DNA of 14,998 bases from CAZTXD01 sp964617995 (lineage in GTDB: Bacteria > Actinomycetota > Acidimicrobiia > Spongiisociales > ZC4RG35), in assembly GCA_964617995.1 (NCBI GenBank), contig CAZTXD010000087.1, positions 1 to 14,998 of the forward strand, in the 5' to 3' direction. The notes beneath the pieces were generated by a model. The model did not search any database and had not been told where the DNA came from. It saw only the letters and a program-made list of their open reading frames with translations. Positions 7,487 to 14,461 of this stretch are shown here, in pieces (the stretch's first letter is position 1; each line of letters begins with the position of its first letter). Position numbers and translations under genes: made by a program.

Positions 7487-10400
7487 ATGGGCGAACGGGC
7501 GGACGGAGACGGGCTAAGCAGCCGTGATGAAGCCGGGCCTGACCCGGCCGGAGGGCGCGGGTTCGTAGAGATCGTCGAGTCGATGACCGAGGCCGAGGGC
7601 CCCACGCTCGTCCTGGTCGAGTCGATGGACGGTACGGTCGGACCACTCCTGGATATGCTCCCGTCCGACCTGGGCCCGATGGCGAGGGGAGAGGGAGCCG
7701 AGGCGACCCGGGTGCGGGTCGGATGCCTGGCCGAGGAGCTGCATCTCGACGAGTTCGACGAGGGTGTCATCGTGGTGGAGAACGCCCAATGGTCTGACCC
7801 CACCTCGCTGGGGCGACTCCAACGCAAGATGAGGGCCTCCGGCAACGGTCTGCTCGTCATCTTGGCACACCGGCCTCTGGCCGACGCGGAGAGCTGGGGA
7901 ATAGGACAGATCGCCTCGGTGGCGCGTCGTCGGGGAAGAGCCGAAGAGATATCCGTCGAGTCTTCCTTCCCACCCCCACCCGATCTCCCCGATGACCCCG
8001 CGGCCCGCGATCTGGTGCTGGCCGCCGGCTTGGTCTCGCATTCCCTCGGTGTCCCAGTGCTGGCCAGGCTCCTCAACGAGCCCGAAGAAGAGGCACTGAC
8101 CCTGGCCGAATCGCTCGTCGGAGACGGGCTGCTACGTCAGAGTCGAGGAGGGTTCCTCGCCGCCACGTCCGGAGCCCTCACCTCGGCAGGTGACGCCCGG
8201 GTGGGATACGTCGCGAGCCGGTTGGCGGACGTCCTCGAGGAGTCGGGAGAGGACGGGGCAGTGGTGGGCGCGCTCCGCCTGGCGGCCGGGAGCTCGGCTA
8301 CAGCCTTCCCTCACCTCGTGGCAGCGGCCACCGCCGCCGCCGGGCGTGGTGCTGCCGGCGAGGCGTTCTACCTGGCGGAGGGAGCCTTGTCTGCGGCCGG
8401 GGAAGCACGGATCGGCACGGACTCCGAGCTGGGCAAACTCCATCTGATCGCCGGCCGTTATCTGAGGGCGGCGGGCAGGTCCGAACGCGCAGAGGACCAC
8501 CTCGACCGGGCGGCGTCCCTGCTCGAGGGAGCCGACCGCGTCGATGCTCTCGGTTTCTCCGCCGCCGTCGCCGACGACCGGCAGCACCCTCAGGACTCCG
8601 AACGGATACTGGCGATGGCCGAGCTGGAGGCCGTCAGGATCAGTGAGACCGCCAAGCTGGGGTCGCTGGGCACGTTTCGGGCCCGGGCCCTGAACCGTGT
8701 CGGCTTCGCCGCCGAGGCCGACGCCCTCCTCGACAAGAGCATGAGACTCCTGCGGGGGGACTCCAACTCCCGCCAACGGCATTTCGCCGAGATCAACAGG
8801 GCGTGGATGTCCTTCGACCGGGGCCAGGTCTCTCGGGCGGAGGCAGAGTTCGCTCACCTCCGCGACGCAACCGGCGACGAGGACCACGCTGCCGTCGCCG
8901 ACATCGAGGCATGGAGGGCACGGGCACTCTTCGCATGCGGGAGACCGAAGGAGGCCATCGAGGCGGTCACCGTCGCCCGCCAGGCAGCGGACCTGGGCGA
9001 CGTGGAGGCGCCTCTCTTCCTGGCCGACCTCGCCCTGGCTGAGGGGAACCTGTTGTTCCGGCGCCACGGGAAGGCTCTGGAAGCAGCGGAGCGTGTCCTC
9101 GACCTCGTCGAGCGTCAGCTCCCGGCATGGGAGAACGTCGCTCGCGCCCAGCGGGCAGCGGCGCTGTCGGGACTCGGGAGGCTCGACGAGGCGGAGGCGG
9201 AGATCTCGTCGGCGTTGGCGGTGACCCCGCCTGGCGCCAACGGCTGGCGATGGCGATCGCGATGCAAGGCGATCCAGATGGAGATACGAGCCGCGGCCGG
9301 CAGGGGATGGGACCGCCAGGCTGCGATCGACCTGGCCGACCTGTTCCTGCAGTCGGAGCTCTACGGATGGGCGGCCGAACTGATGTGCGTCATCGCGGAA
9401 CGAGGGCGGGACAAAGAGGTGGCAGGCGAAGCGATGGCCCTGGCGAACCAGATCGGCAATCCGATGCTGGCGGCGCGGGCCGCCTCGGCCGGGAAGCTGT
9501 GGAGCGATCCGCTGGCGGCACCGGTCATACGATCTGTGAAAGGACTCGAGAGTCACGTTCCGTCCGGTTGGCTCGAACAATGGCGGGAGACGCCCGCCGT
9601 TGCCGAAGCGCTGGAGGCTCCCGAGCCGACGGCGCCGGAAGCAGTGGGCGAGACGGAGGCCGTGCTCGACCGGGCCTTGAGACGGGCGGGCCTCGCCGGA
9701 GCGGACGTGGTGCTCAGCCCGGCCCAGAGGCGGAGGCAAGGGCTCGTTCGGCGGCGGCGGCCATGGCGGCCGCTCCGGGTGGCCATGGCCGCGGCGGGGG
9801 TGGTGGTCATCGCGGCCGCCACCTCCGTGGCGGTCGCCCAGCTGCGCACCGAACCGCCCCCCGTCACAGTCGTCCAGCAGGTGACGCAACCTCCGGGCAC
9901 GGCGGCTGATGAACCCCTTGCCCTGGAGGAGACGGAGATTCCGGTCCCCGACCACGTCGACTTCTTCTTCGGTACCGCCGTCGACCGGGGCGGAACAGAA
10001 CGCGCCGGCTACTTCGATGCCTCCGGACCCCGATCGGTGGACGGCTACTACTGGAGGCGCCCGACGGCAGACCCGATCGTGGCCACCCCCATCGCCTACG
10101 GGAACAACCTCCTGGTGGGAAGCACCGACGGAACGTTCTATGCCCTCAATCAGACGACGGGAGATGTCGCCTGGACGATGGCCAGTGAGGCGGGTATCGC
10201 GGCGGCACCGGCGTTGGCGACGGTGGATCTGGGGGAGGGCTCCACCGCTCCTGTGGTGGTCGTGGTGGCCGACGACGGCATCGTACGGGCCCGTAATGCG
10301 GTCACCGAGGTCGACGACGAGCTCTGGTCGAGCTCTCAGATCGGGACCCGTATCCGCTCGGCCCCCGTGGCGACGGGGGATCGTGTCTTCGTAGCCTCCA

Positions 10401-11074
10401 CCGATGGGATGGTTCACGCCCTCAGCCTGTTCAACGGGGAGGAGTTGTGGCGCTACCCGGATGGGGAGGGCGAAGAGGAGAGCCTGGGCTCGATCACGGC
10501 CGGCCTCACCTATTCCGACGGAATCCTCTACGTCGCCACTCAGGACGGCACGCTCCATCTCCTCGACGATGAGGGTCAGCTCATCTGCGAGTCCACCCTC
10601 AGCGGGGGAGTAGTGGTCAGCCCGGTGGTAGCCGACGGGGTGGCCTACATCGGGACCCGAGGAAATCTCATCCACATGCTGCCGGTGGGGGTATGCGAGA
10701 CGCCGCCCGATCAGCTACGCCAATTCGTGACGGAGTCGGCGGTCACGGTGGCGCCGACGATCGTGGGTGAGGTCATGTACCTACCCAGCGGACCGTTCCT
10801 CTATCAGATAGACCTGACCACGAACGAGCACATGTGGAGGCCTTCCACCGTGTTCGCCGACGGGGACATCGCCTCGCCGCCGGTGGTCGACAACGAGACC
10901 GTCTACTTCGGTACCGAGACAGGCTCCGTCTACGCAGTCGACGCCGACTCCGGTGAACCCCTGTGGCAGTGGCGGACGGGCAACTATGTCAGAGCTGCCC
11001 CGGTGGTGGTCGACGGGGTCGTCTTCATAGCCAGTGGCGACGGTCGCGTCTACGCCGTCGGGCCCGCACGATGA
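7487..11074 (+). CDS. Membrane protein: degenerate STAND-type ATPase, TPR array, transmembrane helix, PQQ-like beta-propeller
   Basis: The 1195-residue protein is not recognised as a named family. Residues 25-130 resemble the nucleotide-binding domain of AAA_16/STAND regulators: a LVLVES strand at 41, a Walker-B-like strand with VIVVENAQWSDP at 94-105, and VILAHRP at 124-130. The P-loop is decayed (SMDGTVGPLL, no Gly-Lys-Thr). Residues 175-230 look like the winged helix that usually follows. About 290-620 is a TPR array, for example GRYLRAAGRSERAEDHLDRA and ALSGLGRLDEAEAEISSAL. An arginine-rich stretch near 742-763 precedes one transmembrane helix (765-786). Residues about 830-1195 form PQQ-type propeller blades such as VYAVDADSGEPLWQW. 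The positive-inside rule places the TPRs inside and the propeller outside. No kinase, protease or DNA-binding catalytic motif is seen. It sits between the cysteine desulfurase gene and mnmA. Its role is unknown; sensing or scaffolding at the membrane is inference. Confidence 0.85.
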   Translation: MGERADGDGLSSRDEAGPDPAGGRGFVEIVESMTEAEGPTLVLVESMDGTVGPLLDMLPSDLGPMARGEGAEATRVRVGCLAEELHLDEFDEGVIVVENAQWSDPTSLGRLQRKMRASGNGLLVILAHRPLADAESWGIGQIASVARRRGRAEEISVESSFPPPPDLPDDPAARDLVLAAGLVSHSLGVPVLARLLNEPEEEALTLAESLVGDGLLRQSRGGFLAATSGALTSAGDARVGYVASRLADVLEESGEDGAVVGALRLAAGSSATAFPHLVAAATAAAGRGAAGEAFYLAEGALSAAGEARIGTDSELGKLHLIAGRYLRAAGRSERAEDHLDRAASLLEGADRVDALGFSAAVADDRQHPQDSERILAMAELEAVRISETAKLGSLGTFRARALNRVGFAAEADALLDKSMRLLRGDSNSRQRHFAEINRAWMSFDRGQVSRAEAEFAHLRDATGDEDHAAVADIEAWRARALFACGRPKEAIEAVTVARQAADLGDVEAPLFLADLALAEGNLLFRRHGKALEAAERVLDLVERQLPAWENVARAQRAAALSGLGRLDEAEAEISSALAVTPPGANGWRWRSRCKAIQMEIRAAAGRGWDRQAAIDLADLFLQSELYGWAAELMCVIAERGRDKEVAGEAMALANQIGNPMLAARAASAGKLWSDPLAAPVIRSVKGLESHVPSGWLEQWRETPAVAEALEAPEPTAPEAVGETEAVLDRALRRAGLAGADVVLSPAQRRRQGLVRRRRPWRPLRVAMAAAGVVVIAAATSVAVAQLRTEPPPVTVVQQVTQPPGTAADEPLALEETEIPVPDHVDFFFGTAVDRGGTERAGYFDASGPRSVDGYYWRRPTADPIVATPIAYGNNLLVGSTDGTFYALNQTTGDVAWTMASEAGIAAAPALATVDLGEGSTAPVVVVVADDGIVRARNAVTEVDDELWSSSQIGTRIRSAPVATGDRVFVASTDGMVHALSLFNGEELWRYPDGEGEEESLGSITAGLTYSDGILYVATQDGTLHLLDDEGQLICESTLSGGVVVSPVVADGVAYIGTRGNLIHMLPVGVCETPPDQLRQFVTESAVTVAPTIVGEVMYLPSGPFLYQIDLTTNEHMWRPSTVFADGDIASPPVVDNETVYFGTETGSVYAVDADSGEPLWQWRTGNYVRAAPVVVDGVVFIASGDGRVYAVGPAR

Positions 11075-11157
11075 ATGCCCGGTGTTCTGTTCCCGGTGGC
11101 CGGTGTCCCGGCGACCGGGGACCGACCACCGAAGACCGGTTACCGGACCGCCTACCG

Positions 11158-11163
11158 TAACCT
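11158..11163 (+). promoter_or_regulatory. Possible -10 box for a leaderless mnmA transcript
   Basis: TAACCT fits TANNNT and stands 7 nt before the mnmA ATG, with no Shine-Dalgarno site in between (the nearby CCTCC has the opposite sense). This supports both the ATG at 11171 and a promoter of its own for mnmA. No clear -35 box is seen. The upstream part of the gap carries an imperfect hairpin at 11105-11122, GTCCCGG pairing with CCGGGGAC across CGA with one bulge, without a T-run. Confidence 0.45.
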
Positions 11164-11170
11164 CCTAGCA

Positions 11171-12226
11171 ATGCCTGAGAGTGTCCTGGCCGCCATGTCC
11201 GGGGGTGTCGACTCCTCCGTCGCCGCGGCTCTGATGGTCGAAGGGGGCCACGAAGTCGTCGGGGTGACGATGAAGATGTGGTCCGGTCCCAACGGCGAAG
11301 CGCCCACGTCGGGATGCTGTACAGTCTCCGACGCCGAAGACGCTCGTCGCGTCGCCGCCACGCTGGGGATCCCCTACTACGTCGTGGACTACACCGACCA
11401 TTTCTCCGAGGGGGTCATCGATCACTTCGTGGACGGATACCTGGCGGGGAGGACCCCCAACCCCTGTGTGGAATGCAACCGGACGGTGAAGTTCAGGACC
11501 CTCCTCGATCACGCCACCGACCTGGGCTGTGACCTGGTGGTGACCGGCCACTACGCCCGGACGCGCCGTGACGGGGAGATGTGGCGTCTGTTGCGCGGGG
11601 CGGATCCCCGCAAGGACCAGTCCTACGTCTTGTCGATGCTCGGCCAGGGCCAGCTCGAGCGGCTGCGGTTCCCTGTGGGGGAGATGGAGAAGGCCGACAC
11701 CCGGGCGATGGCGTCGGATCTGGGACTGCGAACGGCGACGAAGGCCGAGTCGATGGACATCTGCTTCGTGCGTGGCGGCGACTATCGGGAGTTCCTGGCG
11801 GCTGAGGCGCCGGAGGGGTTCCAGGCGGGTCCGATCGTGGACGAGGAGGGCAGGACGATCGGTCGCCACGACGGTGTGGCGGGGTTCACGATAGGCCAGA
11901 GGCGCGGGTTGGGCGTGGCGGTGGGGGAGCCGCGGTATGTGACCGGAATAGACCCGGCCACCGCCACGGTGACGATCGGACGCTACGACGACCTCCTGGT
12001 CGGCTCGGTGATCGTCGGGGAGATGTCGACGGTGGACGGTCATCGGCTCGAGGGACCGGTGGCGGCCCAGTACCGGGCGCACGGAGCGGCGGTTCCGGCT
12101 CTGATCGAGGGGCCGGAGGTCGTGTTCGCCGAACCGCAGCCGGCGGTGGCCACGGGCCAGACGATCTCGTTCTATGCCGGCGAGGAGGTGCTGGGTGGGG
12201 GAGTCATAGCCGGTACCCGGCGGTGA
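11171..12226 (+). CDS. mnmA: tRNA-specific 2-thiouridylase MnmA
   Basis: The product has 351 residues, close to the usual 350-380. MnmA activates U34 of tRNA(Glu/Gln/Lys) with ATP and replaces the 2-oxygen with sulfur, giving s2U at the wobble position. The PP-loop SGGVDSS is at residues 10-16. The two catalytic cysteines are Cys99 in NPCVECN and Cys198 in ESMDICF, which match the E. coli pair (102 and 199). GCCTVSDAEDARRVA, HYARTRRDG and the RKDQSYVL segment are also typical. The central GFTIGQRRGLGVA and the C-terminal beta-barrel are complete. An in-frame ATG at 11075, directly after the previous stop, would add 32 residues unlike MnmA, so I use the ATG reading MPESVLAAMSGG. Sulfur likely comes from the desulfurase encoded at 6317. 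It converges with the thioredoxin gene, leaving 20 bp between stops. Confidence 0.95.
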   Translation: MPESVLAAMSGGVDSSVAAALMVEGGHEVVGVTMKMWSGPNGEAPTSGCCTVSDAEDARRVAATLGIPYYVVDYTDHFSEGVIDHFVDGYLAGRTPNPCVECNRTVKFRTLLDHATDLGCDLVVTGHYARTRRDGEMWRLLRGADPRKDQSYVLSMLGQGQLERLRFPVGEMEKADTRAMASDLGLRTATKAESMDICFVRGGDYREFLAAEAPEGFQAGPIVDEEGRTIGRHDGVAGFTIGQRRGLGVAVGEPRYVTGIDPATATVTIGRYDDLLVGSVIVGEMSTVDGHRLEGPVAAQYRAHGAAVPALIEGPEVVFAEPQPAVATGQTISFYAGEEVLGGGVIAGTRR

Positions 12227-12246
12227 GCCGTCGTTGCGTGGCGGGT

Positions 12247-12627
12247 TCAGCCGGCTGCTGCGTCGTCCTCTGACTGTTCGGCGATCTGTCGTCGCACATC
12301 ATCCATGTCGAGAGCCTTCACCTGGCCGATCAGGTCCTCGAAGACCGGAGGCGGCAGCGCTCCTGCTTCGTTGAAGAGGAGAATCTGCTCGCGGAAGACC
12401 ATCAAGGTGGGAATGGACCGAATCCCGAAAGCGCCGGCGAGCTCCTGTTGGTCCTCGGTGTCGACCTTCCCGAAGACGACGTCCGTGTGCTCCTCGGAGG
12501 CCTTCTCGTAGGTGGGGGCGAAGCTGCGGCAGGGAGGGCACCAGTCGGCCCAAAAGTCGATGATCACCGTGTCGTTGTCGGCGATCGTCTCGTTGAAGTT
12601 CTCTTTGGTGAGGGCGATGGTCGCCAT
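12247..12627 (-). CDS. Thioredoxin with CPPC active site
   Basis: The 126-residue protein has a complete thioredoxin fold: the strand VIIDFWADW, the redox motif CPPC at residues 30-33, a VVFGKVDTED strand, and the cis-proline loop RSIPTLMVF. It should reduce protein disulfides in the cytosol; no signal peptide or membrane helix is present. The usual thioredoxin motif is CGPC. Proline in the second position is common in tryparedoxin and nucleoredoxin and would be expected to alter redox potential. The C-terminal tail (about 105-126, ending DDAAAG) extends beyond the basic fold, as in a thioredoxin subgroup of Actinomycetota. The start is supported by GAGGTGA ending 4 nt before the ATG. It is divergent from the PLP-enzyme gene (84 bp between starts) and converges with mnmA. 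Confidence 0.93.
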   Translation of the reverse strand: MATIALTKENFNETIADNDTVIIDFWADWCPPCRSFAPTYEKASEEHTDVVFGKVDTEDQQELAGAFGIRSIPTLMVFREQILLFNEAGALPPPVFEDLIGQVKALDMDDVRRQIAEQSEDDAAAG

Positions 12628-12698
12628 TGAGTCACCTCGGTGGATGAGACTGCCGCTTGTGCAACAGGCATCGCGCTTCGCGCATTCCCGAGACGTGG

Positions 12699-12704
12699 GA
12701 CACT
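12699..12704 (+). promoter_or_regulatory. Possible -10 box for a leaderless PLP-enzyme transcript
   Basis: GACACT keeps the A and T of the ANNNT pattern and lies 7 nt before the GTG start at 12712, with no Shine-Dalgarno site. The divergent region 12628-12711 also contains a tandem TCGCGC at 12671-12676 and 12678-12683, whose second copy runs into CGCGCATTC, a 9-mer also found in the palindrome at 1-42. Both observations are weak. Confidence 0.25.
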
Positions 12705-12711
12705 TCCTCCG

Positions 12712-13743
12712 GTGAAGGGCAGCCTCTCACTCGGGACTCTCGTGGTCAGCGGTGGCCGGCCGACCAACGACGGCGAGCCACTCAACGTGCCGATCGTCGC
12801 CTCGTCTACCTTCCGGGCAGGGGGAGATCATCGGTACGCCCGCACCGGAACACCCACTTCGGAAGCCTTCGAGGATGTCATGGGCAGACTGGAAGGTGGG
12901 GACGCGATCGCCTACTCCTCGGGGTTGGCGGCTATCTCTGCTGCTCTGGAGCTCGCACCTCCCGACGGCCTCGTTGCCGCGTCGACCCGTCTCTACGTCG
13001 GCTCGGTGGAGCTGCTGAGGGACCTCGAGTCGAGGGGCCGCCTGAGGGTGGGGTGGTTCGAGGAGCCGGACAGAGGTCGGATCGGGGAGGCCGATGTCGT
13101 GCTGATCGAAGACCCCACCAATCCCGGTCTGGGGCGAATCGACATCGATACGGTGGCGGACATGACCGGCGGAATCCTCGTCGTGGACAACACGGTGGCC
13201 ACACCATTGGCCCGCCGCCCCCTGGAAATGGGCGCCGATGTGGTTGTTCACAGCGCCACCAAGTACCTCGGAGGTCACTCCGATCTGCTCATGGGAGTAG
13301 CGGTGGCGCGTGACGAGGCCTTGAGCGGGAGGCTCCGGGACTTCCGGACCGTCCATGGGGCGGTGCCGGGAGCCCTCGAGTGCTTCCTGGCCCTCCGAGG
13401 GCTCCGAACCCTCGATGTGAGGATGTCCCGGGCGGTGAGCAACGCCGCCGAACTGGCCCGACGGCTCTCCGATCACCCGTCGGTGGAATCGGTGACCCAT
13501 CCGGGCATCGGCGCTCTCATCGCTCTCGAGGTCACGGGAGGGGCGGCCGCCGCCGACGCCTTCATCGATCGCCTCACCCTGTTCACGCATGCCACCAGCC
13601 TCGGCGGGGTCGAGTCGACGCTCGAACGACGGGCTAGATGGGCCCAGGAGAGCGCCGATGTTTCCGAGGGGATGATCCGGATCTCGGTGGGCATCGAGGA
13701 CATCGACGACCTGTGGGACGACTTGATCACGGGGCTTGGTTGA
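12712..13743 (+). CDS. Cys/Met metabolism PLP-dependent enzyme (cystathionine gamma-synthase/lyase family)
   Basis: The product has 343 residues from the GTG start, shorter than the usual 380-400 for this family. Family marks are the STFRAGG substrate loop, PLP-phosphate contacts Tyr42 and Arg44 in YARTGTPTSEAFE, the SSGLAAISA segment, VVDNTVATPLARRPLEMGADVVVHSATKYLGGHSD split around the PLP lysine Lys184, and SLGGVEST near the C-terminus. Members make or break cystathionine, homocysteine or methionine thioether bonds; which reaction applies here cannot be told. Much of the shortening lies after THPGIGALIALEV, where relatives have extra residues. The frame is open to an ATG at 12640, but the 24 added residues have no family character. 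The gene is followed 39 bp later by the GAF-like gene on the same strand. Confidence 0.88.
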   Translation: MKGSLSLGTLVVSGGRPTNDGEPLNVPIVASSTFRAGGDHRYARTGTPTSEAFEDVMGRLEGGDAIAYSSGLAAISAALELAPPDGLVAASTRLYVGSVELLRDLESRGRLRVGWFEEPDRGRIGEADVVLIEDPTNPGLGRIDIDTVADMTGGILVVDNTVATPLARRPLEMGADVVVHSATKYLGGHSDLLMGVAVARDEALSGRLRDFRTVHGAVPGALECFLALRGLRTLDVRMSRAVSNAAELARRLSDHPSVESVTHPGIGALIALEVTGGAAAADAFIDRLTLFTHATSLGGVESTLERRARWAQESADVSEGMIRISVGIEDIDDLWDDLITGLG

Positions 13744-13782
13744 CACCATGGGAGAGTCCACCGTCATGAGCGGGAGGCGAGC

Positions 13783-14388
13783 GTGAGATCGCCCCACGTG
13801 ACCCGGGTGGGTGCCCCCGTCCTCGAGGCGCTCCCCCCTGCCCCCGGTACTCCAGCAGGCCGCTTTCAGAATTGGTTGGGGAGGAACGAGGAGACGGTGG
13901 GATCGCTCTTGGGAAGGCTTTCGGACAGGTGGAGTCCCCTGAGCACGTTCGTCGAGGTCAACTTCGACCACCCCGACCTCGGTCCGGCGGGGGCGGTGGT
14001 GATGACCACTGTGACCATCGACATACACCCCCTACGCCGTCGAGTCCGGAGAGCCATGGTCATCCCCTTCAGCGAACTCGAGCCCTATCTCCCCCGGTGG
14101 GAGAAGGGAGAGACGGTGCTGGTGTCGGTGGGGGAGATGCCCGCTCCGCTGGCTCGTCGATACACGGCGACGCCGGTCGTCTGGTCTTTGAACGTCCCCG
14201 TCCACGTCGAGGGCACCTGGGTCGGTCTGGTCGGTGCGACGGCAGGCCCCACCGGGCTTCCGGTGGGCGCCGTCGACGGTTTTCAGGCGCTTGCCCGACT
14301 CCTCATGCGGGACTTCGCCGCCGACGCCGCATGGCAGGCGTTCCAGGCTACGCTCGGGGAACAGCGCCGTCTGCGTCTCCTGCGGTAG
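13783..14388 (+). CDS. Stand-alone GAF-like domain protein
   Basis: The product has 201 residues. I identify it by pattern, not by a catalytic motif. From about residue 35 to 185 the order of elements fits a GAF domain: a helix (ETVGSLLGRLSDRW), a strand (FVEVNFD), a long connecting helix (SELEPYLPRWEKGETVLV), then WSLNVPVHVEGTWVGLVGA, which resembles the typical GAF core 'SllavPl..dg..lGvl', and a final helix with ALARLLMRDFAADAAWQAF. GAF domains bind small molecules or dimerise and usually sit in larger kinases or cyclases; here there is no attached output domain. The GTG start has GGGAGG at 13772-13777 with a 5-nt spacer. A MerR-type gene starts 73 bp downstream, so the pair could work as sensor and regulator; that is inference. 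It might instead be an uncharacterised fold. Confidence 0.6.
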   Translation: MRSPHVTRVGAPVLEALPPAPGTPAGRFQNWLGRNEETVGSLLGRLSDRWSPLSTFVEVNFDHPDLGPAGAVVMTTVTIDIHPLRRRVRRAMVIPFSELEPYLPRWEKGETVLVSVGEMPAPLARRYTATPVVWSLNVPVHVEGTWVGLVGATAGPTGLPVGAVDGFQALARLLMRDFAADAAWQAFQATLGEQRRLRLLR

Positions 14389-14402
14389 CTACGGCGCATC
14401 AT

Positions 14403-14429
14403 TGAATCCGGCGGAGCTATTGTCCGCGG
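14403..14429 (+). promoter_or_regulatory. Possible promoter/operator upstream of the MerR-type gene
   Basis: This block shares TGAATCCGGC and then TA, GTC and GCGG at identical spacing with the region before the enoyl-CoA hydratase gene (4542-4568), 20 identities in 27 positions. TATTGT at 14418-14423 is a possible -10 box. GCGGA and TCCGC flank it as a 5-bp inverted repeat (14412-14416 and 14424-14428 approximately). No well-spaced -35 box is visible. Confidence 0.35.
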
Positions 14430-14461
14430 GCGGAACTCGGGACCCCAGCGGAGGAGACAGG

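Noticed and set aside
9759..9790. Repeated GGCCATGGC palindromes
   Set aside because: They encode the Arg-rich and Ala-rich stretch around the transmembrane helix; codon bias explains them.
8132..10675. 847-codon open frame on the minus strand
   Set aside because: It lies wholly inside the TPR/propeller gene, has low-complexity Arg/Gly/Pro-rich translation and no recognisable domain; long antisense frames are expected in GC-rich genes.
11075..11170. 32-residue N-terminal extension of MnmA from an ATG directly after the previous stop
   Set aside because: The residues are unlike MnmA, and a TAACCT box sits between this ATG and the family start.
12640..12711. 24-residue extension of the PLP enzyme to an upstream ATG
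   Set aside because: It has no family character and occupies the short divergent promoter region shared with the thioredoxin gene; not fully excluded.
12727..14028. 433-codon minus-strand open frame
   Set aside because: It is antisense to the PLP enzyme and part of the GAF-like gene, with His/Gly/Arg-rich translation and no family pattern.
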